A stretch of 64,000 nucleotides of DNA from JAOXRU01 sp965247735. Its GTDB lineage: Bacteria; Bacteroidota; Bacteroidia; Flavobacteriales; Flavobacteriaceae. Positions 59,625 through 64,000 of this stretch are shown here, piece by piece. Where the stretch lies: NCBI GenBank assembly GCA_965247735.1, contig CBDFHN010000002.1, positions 1,426,001 to 1,490,000 of the forward strand, written 5' to 3'. The notes beneath the pieces were generated by a model. The model was not told the DNA's origin, ran no database searches, and saw only the letters and a program-made list of their open reading frames with translations. Each line of letters starts with the position of its first letter. Positions within the stretch are counted from its first letter, which is position 1. A program made the position numbers and the translations under genes.

Positions 59625-60383
59625 ATGGAAGAAAAAATAAAAATATTCTTAGCCTCTGATTTGCTTGAAAAATATCTTGTTGGAACAACTACCATTCAAG
59701 AATCTCATCAAGTAGAACGGTATATTAGTTTATATCCAGAAGTCAAAAAATTATACGAAGAACTACAAGAAAATCTAGAGCAATACGCAAAAGCCTATGC
59801 TGTAAAAGCTCCTGAAGGTCTTAAAGAAAAAGTAATCCATGCTGTTAATGCTAACAAATCCTTAGAGAGTAGAAAATTCTTTAAATACGCAATTGCAGCA
59901 AGTTTTATTGCTTTTCTTTTTGCTGGAACATCTTATTTTTTTTGGAATCAGAATCAAAATTTAAAACAAGAAAACAGTATTGTTAATCAGCAAATAAAAT
60001 CTTTAGAGGAAAACTGGAATAATAAATTAGAAAACATTAGAAACCAATTTATTGTACTAAACAATCCTGATACTAAAAAATATATTCTTAAAAGTAGAAA
60101 GGCAAAAAACCTTAAGGCTATCGCTTATGTAAACCCAATTAAAAAACTATCATATATTAATGTTGCCAGCTTACCAGAAATTCCTGCCGAAAAGTGTTTT
60201 CAAATGTGGGCAGAAGTAGATGGTAAATTAGTTAGCTTGGGGGTTATTAACGATGCCAACGACAAATTGCTTGCACTTCCTTATGATGAAAATGCTGTAA
60301 GTTACAATATTAGTATTGAACCAAAAGGTGGAGCCAATAGTGCTTCTAAAGAAAATATTATCAGTAAAATTTCTATTCAGTAA
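59625..60383 (+). CDS. RskA-type anti-sigma factor
   Basis: The 252-residue protein has a cytoplasmic N-terminal region with LLEKYLVGTTTIQESHQVER and an acidic pattern YPEVKKLYEEL, one transmembrane helix (about 86-106; YAIAASFIAFLFAGTSYFF), a short coiled segment and a C-terminal RskA domain (SYINVASLPEIPAEKCFQMW, GVINDANDKLL). It probably holds the preceding sigma factor inactive at the membrane. Confidence 0.9.
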   Translation: MEEKIKIFLASDLLEKYLVGTTTIQESHQVERYISLYPEVKKLYEELQENLEQYAKAYAVKAPEGLKEKVIHAVNANKSLESRKFFKYAIAASFIAFLFAGTSYFFWNQNQNLKQENSIVNQQIKSLEENWNNKLENIRNQFIVLNNPDTKKYILKSRKAKNLKAIAYVNPIKKLSYINVASLPEIPAEKCFQMWAEVDGKLVSLGVINDANDKLLALPYDENAVSYNISIEPKGGANSASKENIISKISIQ

Positions 60384-60449
60384 TATTTACAAATTAAGGT
60401 TCTTTTTATTGGTTTTTTCTATAAATTTACACTCTGAAAAGATAGATAC

Positions 60450-60545
60450 ATGAAACATCCATCTGTAAAGGTCTCCATACCCGAAAAGATGACTAATAAG
60501 GATGCGCCATGTGACCGATTTAATAAAATAAACATAGATAGATGA
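60450..60545 (+). CDS. Possible 31-residue leader or small protein
   Basis: A short frame from ATG 60450 encodes MKHPSVKVSIPEKMTNKDAP followed by CDRFNKINIDR and stops at TGA 60543-60545, overlapping the ATG of the next gene as ATGA. The overlap is the pattern of translational coupling. The sequence has no recognised family, and codon use is somewhat richer in G/C than its neighbours, so it could be chance. Confidence 0.35.
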   Translation: MKHPSVKVSIPEKMTNKDAPCDRFNKINIDR

Positions 60546-60751
60546 AACTTTTATTTCTAACATTAGGTTTATTAGCTTTGGCTGTAGCAGGCATTGCTAT
60601 AAAATTATGGGCAAAAAAAGACGGAGAATTTGCTGGAACTTGTGCTAGTCAAAGTCCTTTTTTGAATACTAATGACGAACCATGTGGTTTTTGTGGAAAA
60701 CTTCCAGAAGAACAAGATTGCAAAAAAGAGGAAATAGAAACTACTGCATAA
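60542..60751 (+). CDS. Small Cys-rich membrane-anchored protein
   Basis: The 69-residue protein has an N-terminal helix (LLFLTLGLLALAVAGIAIKLW) and a short domain with four cysteines: GTCASQSPFLNTNDEPCGFC and later DC. The arrangement CGFC gives a CxxC that could bind a metal or form disulfides. Similar short 'membrane or secreted' proteins occur in flavobacteria next to sigma/anti-sigma genes, as I recall, but no function is known. Confidence 0.75.
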   Translation: MKLLFLTLGLLALAVAGIAIKLWAKKDGEFAGTCASQSPFLNTNDEPCGFCGKLPEEQDCKKEEIETTA

Positions 60752-60835
60752 CATTTAAAAGACTCACTTTTCCTTAAATACTAGTTTTTTGTAAAGTTTC
60801 TTTCTATATTTATTGCTTATACTAAACATCTTCAA

Positions 60836-61402
60836 TTGAAGAAAGACGAAAATCATATCCAAGAGCAAATAAAAAAAGCTAAGGAAGGAAATCAAATAGC
60901 CTACAGTTACTTACTTAATACTTACTGGAGTTTTGTTTATGGATTTCTGCTAAAGAGAACCAATAACGAAAGTGATTCTGAAGATATTACAATTCAGACC
61001 TTTTCAAAAGCATTTGACAAGCTAAAAACTTTTGATGAATCTTATGAGTTTAAAACATGGCTAATTACCATTTCTAAAAACATCCATATTGATTTAATTA
61101 GAAAACGTAAAAAAAGCCTCATTAAAGAAGCGTCTCCTGGTACTGAAGAAGCCATCAACAACATTCTAGATGATTCCCCAACCATTGAAGATAAAATAAT
61201 TACTGAACAAAATTTAACTGTTTTACTTCAACATATAAAAAAACTAAAACCGCATTACCAAAAAGTAATTAACCTAAGGTACTTTAACGAACTTAGTTAT
61301 CAAGAAATTGCTAATGAAATAGAGGAGCCTCTTGGTAATATTAAAGTTAAATTATTACGTGCAAAAAAATTACTAGCAGCAATAATTGTCGCTAAAAAAT
61401 GA
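60836..61402 (+). CDS. Sigma-70 family (ECF-like) RNA polymerase sigma factor
   Basis: The 188-residue protein has region 2 (AYSYLLNTYWSFVYGFLLKR, DITIQTFSKAFDKLKTFD, FKTWLITISKNIHIDLIRKR) and region 4 (INLRYFNELSYQEIANEIEE, with LGNIKVKLLRAKKLL). Translation appears to start at TTG 60836 (LKKDENHIQEQ), as no ATG exists in frame before region 2. Its stop overlaps the transporter ATG (ATGA), and no anti-sigma gene follows. Confidence 0.88.
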   Translation: MKKDENHIQEQIKKAKEGNQIAYSYLLNTYWSFVYGFLLKRTNNESDSEDITIQTFSKAFDKLKTFDESYEFKTWLITISKNIHIDLIRKRKKSLIKEASPGTEEAINNILDDSPTIEDKIITEQNLTVLLQHIKKLKPHYQKVINLRYFNELSYQEIANEIEEPLGNIKVKLLRAKKLLAAIIVAKK

Positions 61403-62610
61403 AAAGCCTCCTAAAAAAGTTAGGGCCAGGATTGTTGTTTGCAGGTGCTGCAATAGGAGTATCACATTTAGTACAATCTACAAAAGCCGGGGCCACATTT
61501 GGCTTTGGGTTGCTTTGGGCATTGCTTTTGGTCAATCTTTTTAAATACCCTTTTTTTCAGTACGGAACTAGGTATGCTATTGCCACTGGAGAAACCCTTC
61601 TGGAAGGTTATAAAAAACTAGGAACATGGGTTCTTGTAATTTATTACCTTTTAACATTTGCAATAATGTTTACGATACAAGCCGCAGTTACTATTGTAAC
61701 CGCAGGTCTGGCTACTGCACTCTTTGGAGATTTTATGCCTTTAGAATTATGGGCTGTTCTAATTCTTGCGCTTTCTTTTTTACTGCTTTATTTTGGAGGT
61801 TTTAACCTTCTAGATAATTTTATAAAAATCATTATCATAATACTTAGCATAAGTTCCATTTTAGCAGGAGCAATTGCCTTATTTAGTACGACTGCTCCAG
61901 TATCTTTTGTGCAAATTATTCCTGAATCTGCTGTCGAGATCACTTTTTTAATTGCATTTATGGGCTGGATGCCTACTTCATTAGACGTATCGGTTTGGAG
62001 TTCAATATGGACTGTAGAAAAACAAAAAAACAATCCTGAAATTGATCAAAAAACTGCGCTATTAGATTTTAACATCGGGTATATCGGCACTGTAATACTG
62101 GGCTTTGTCTTTATATTATTAGGCACAGTAATTATGTATAATAGCGGAGAAGTATTCAGTAAATCTGGAGGTGTATTTGCTATACAGCTTATAGAAATGT
62201 ATACAAATAGCCTTGGAAGTTGGGCATACTTTATAATCGGTATTGCTGCTTTTACCACAATGCTTAGCACTACTGTTACCTGTTTAGACGCTTCTCCTAG
62301 AGCCATGCAAAAAGCCACTACCCTACTTTTTGGAGAATTAAAAAAAGGGTATCTAATTTGGATGCTATTTTTAGCCATTGGAACATCATTTATTTTTTTC
62401 TTCTTAGCTTCAGAAATGGGACTTTTGATAAAAATAGCCACCATACTATCCTTTTTAACAGCTCCTTTTTTTGCCATTGTTAACTTATGGCTCATTAGTT
62501 CTAAACACACACCAAAAGACTGGCACCCATCTAAACACCTTAAAATACTTAGCTATTTAGGAATTGTTTTTCTTTTAGGATTTGGAATCTGGTACTTAAC
62601 CATATTATAA
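61399..62610 (+). CDS. Nramp-like (SLC11-related) divalent metal transporter
   Basis: The 403-residue protein has about eleven transmembrane helices and opens with LLKKLGPGLLFAGAAIGVSH, the Nramp N-terminal pattern. In canonical Nramp proteins, helix 1 carries DPGN and helix 6 MPH, which coordinate the metal; here the equivalent segments read GAAIGVSHLVQSTKAG and GWMPTSLDVSVW, so the usual metal residues are replaced. The ion transported may therefore differ. It is coupled to the sigma-like gene by a 4-bp overlap. Confidence 0.87.
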   Translation: MKSLLKKLGPGLLFAGAAIGVSHLVQSTKAGATFGFGLLWALLLVNLFKYPFFQYGTRYAIATGETLLEGYKKLGTWVLVIYYLLTFAIMFTIQAAVTIVTAGLATALFGDFMPLELWAVLILALSFLLLYFGGFNLLDNFIKIIIIILSISSILAGAIALFSTTAPVSFVQIIPESAVEITFLIAFMGWMPTSLDVSVWSSIWTVEKQKNNPEIDQKTALLDFNIGYIGTVILGFVFILLGTVIMYNSGEVFSKSGGVFAIQLIEMYTNSLGSWAYFIIGIAAFTTMLSTTVTCLDASPRAMQKATTLLFGELKKGYLIWMLFLAIGTSFIFFFLASEMGLLIKIATILSFLTAPFFAIVNLWLISSKHTPKDWHPSKHLKILSYLGIVFLLGFGIWYLTIL

Positions 62611-62677
62611 TTCACTCTTGCCTTAGCAAACAAATTATTTATGCCTTTCATTTTGAAGCACAAACCGTATTAGTTTG

Positions 62678-62685
62678 TATCTTTG
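62678..62685 (+). promoter_or_regulatory. Candidate -7 element for lipA-gap
   Basis: TATCTTTG, 19 bp before the lipA ATG, with a TTG 22 bp upstream at 62653-62655. Confidence 0.55.
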
Positions 62686-62704
62686 TGGTTCGAAAATTTG
62701 ATTC

Positions 62705-63580
62705 ATGAGTACAGAGACTATCAAAAGTGTAGCCCCTCCAAAAGGAAAGCCAAAATGGTTAAGAGTAAAACTTCCTACAGGAAAAAAATACACACAGTTA
62801 CGAGGTTTAGTAGACAAATATAACTTAAATACTATTTGTGCCTCAGGAAGCTGCCCTAACATGGGCGAATGCTGGGGAGAAGGAACTGCAACTTTTATGA
62901 TCTTAGGTAATATTTGCACACGTTCTTGTGGTTTTTGCGGTGTTAAAACTGGCAGGCCAGAAACTGTAGACTGGGAAGAACCAGAAAAAGTAGCGAGATC
63001 CATAAAAATCATGAGTATAAAACATGCTGTACTTACCTCTGTTGATCGTGATGATTTAAGAGATATGGGATCCATTATTTGGGGAGAAACTGTAAAAGCA
63101 GTGAGACGAATGAATCCAAATACAACATTAGAAACCCTTATTCCAGATTTTCAAGGGGTAACAAAAAATATAGATCGGATTATTGCCGTAGCTCCAGAAG
63201 TTGTTTCTCATAATATTGAAACGGTAAAAAGACTTACCAGAGAGGTTAGAATTCAAGCAAAATATGAAAAAAGTTTGGGTGTATTAAAATACCTAAAAGA
63301 TGAAGGCATTAATAGAACCAAATCTGGAATTATGCTTGGGCTTGGAGAAAAAGAAGAAGAGGTTATACAAACGCTTCACGACCTCAGAAATGTAAATGTA
63401 GATGTTGTTACTATTGGGCAATACCTTCAGCCATCAAAAAAGCATCTACCTGTAAAGCAATTTATAACTCCAGATCAATTTAAAAAATACGAAGAAATTG
63501 GTTTAGACCTTGGCTTTAGACATGTAGAGAGTAGCGCACTAGTTCGTTCTTCATATAAAGCACAAAAGCACATTAATTAA
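62705..63580 (+). CDS. lipA: Lipoyl synthase
   Basis: The 291-residue radical SAM enzyme inserts two sulfurs into octanoyl-carrier proteins. It shows the auxiliary-cluster motif CASGSCPNMGECW, the radical SAM cluster motif CTRSCGFCGV, VVSHNIETVKRLTREVR and the C-terminal SSALVRSSYKAQ with the RSSY cluster ligand. It has its own -7 element and is followed by gap after 19 bp. Confidence 0.97.
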   Translation: MSTETIKSVAPPKGKPKWLRVKLPTGKKYTQLRGLVDKYNLNTICASGSCPNMGECWGEGTATFMILGNICTRSCGFCGVKTGRPETVDWEEPEKVARSIKIMSIKHAVLTSVDRDDLRDMGSIIWGETVKAVRRMNPNTTLETLIPDFQGVTKNIDRIIAVAPEVVSHNIETVKRLTREVRIQAKYEKSLGVLKYLKDEGINRTKSGIMLGLGEKEEEVIQTLHDLRNVNVDVVTIGQYLQPSKKHLPVKQFITPDQFKKYEEIGLDLGFRHVESSALVRSSYKAQKHIN

Positions 63581-63599
63581 ATTCAATTCGTTTTAAAAA

Positions 63600-64000
63600 A
63601 TGAAACCTATAAATGTTGCCATAAATGGTTTTGGAAGAATTGGAAGAACCTTCTTCCGTTTAGCATTAAACCATCCAGATATTAATATTGTTGCCATTAA
63701 TGATATTGCTTCGGCAAAAACACTAAGCCACTTACTTAAATACGATAGTATTCATGGTAGGTTAACAAATAAAATAACGTATCAAGAAGATGCTATAGTT
63801 GTTGATGGTAAAAAAACAGCGTTACTAAACTGCAATACTATTGAAACCTTAGATTGGTCAGCATTTAATGTTGATATCGTTGTTGAAGCAACAGGAAAAT
63901 TTAAAGAAAAATCACAGTTAGATTACCATATAAAAAATGGTGCAAAAAAAGTAATTCTTTCTGTTCCTCCAAGTGACAATTCTATAAAAATGATTGTTTT
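63600..64000 (+). CDS. gap: Glyceraldehyde-3-phosphate dehydrogenase (partial, N-terminus)
   Basis: The first 133 codons are present before the right edge. The NAD-binding Rossmann fold starts VAINGFGRIGRTFFRLALNH, with AINDIASAKTLSHLLKYDSI, HGRL and VVEATGKFKEKSQLDYHI following. The catalytic Cys lies outside the window. The enzyme acts in glycolysis or gluconeogenesis. It lies 19 bp after lipA on the same strand. Confidence 0.95.
   Translation, partial: MKPINVAINGFGRIGRTFFRLALNHPDINIVAINDIASAKTLSHLLKYDSIHGRLTNKITYQEDAIVVDGKKTALLNCNTIETLDWSAFNVDIVVEATGKFKEKSQLDYHIKNGAKKVILSVPPSDNSIKMIV

Noticed and set aside
62635..63075. Minus-strand frame of 146 codons over the lipA start
   Set aside because: It is antisense to the conserved lipoyl synthase cysteine motifs, hence a shadow.

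Overview
The window looks like chromosomal DNA of a member of the Bacteroidota, almost certainly family Flavobacteriaceae. The evidence is the low GC content, many upstream -7 elements of the TAnnTTTG type (several with a TTG 19-20 bp upstream), few Shine-Dalgarno sites, and protein types common in that family: split transketolase, a PorT-type barrel, a carboxypeptidase-regulatory/TonB-like barrel, LytTR and PAS kinases, lipocalin-like lipoproteins, and a LutC-like protein between ftsH and cdsA. No prophage, insertion sequence, integron or CRISPR array was seen. Most of the window is housekeeping sequence with a few accessory stretches.

Layout. 1-3.4 kb, minus strand: the start of accA, a DMT exporter, an LptF/G permease and tgt. 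3.6-6.1 kb: split transketolase and an outer-membrane barrel. 6.5-9.0 kb: an FKBP isomerase with a calcium-repeat tail, an S4 RNA-binding protein ending in an octamer repeat, a phosphoribosyltransferase and aroK. 9.1-9.5 kb: two identical tRNA-Lys(TTT) genes and tRNA-Leu(GAG). 9.5-12.8 kb: nitroreductase, a second DMT exporter, a TetR regulator and a tandem pair of TlpA-like thioredoxins, one without cysteines. 12.9-18.5 kb: two aconitases of different classes, plus a decayed fragment of a third aconitase start upstream of acnB. 18.8-22.0 kb: MoxR ATPase and two SurA-type periplasmic chaperones. 22.2-23.6 kb: DUF2867 and DUF3050 proteins.

23.7-30.2 kb is the most distinctive regulatory locus. 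An outer-membrane barrel gene diverges from a histidine kinase/OmpR regulator operon, followed by an exported His-rich protein and a membrane LytTR regulator. The divergent spacer carries GTTAA boxes phased at exactly 11 bp, as expected for an OmpR-family regulator. 30.3-35.4 kb: a lipoprotein, a sterol-desaturase/FMN-reductase/lipocalin-like/DUF418-like cluster, trmL and an MscS channel. 35.5-38.7 kb: RluA-type pseudouridine synthase, a PASTA protein, ddl and coaD. 38.7-44.6 kb: a PAS kinase with a receiver protein, an M14 peptidase lipoprotein, and a membrane protein paired with a deiodinase-like thioredoxin-fold protein. 44.6-47.5 kb: NUDIX, pyrE, SRPBCC, birA and rsfS. 47.5-51.8 kb: ftsH and a phospholipid operon (cdsA, psd, acyl-CoA-binding protein). 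51.9-58.8 kb: valS, a DUF1573 protein, an aspartyl protease-PDZ protein, an aminotransferase and murB. 59.1-62.6 kb: sigma/anti-sigma pair, small membrane proteins, and a second sigma-like factor coupled to an Nramp-like transporter. The window ends with lipA and the start of gap.

The items most worth following up are the phased GTTAA operators, the aconitase relic that may now lie in the acnB leader, the cysteine-less thioredoxin, the deiodinase-like protein, the Nramp-like transporter without its usual metal motif, and the Tgt without its zinc cysteines.
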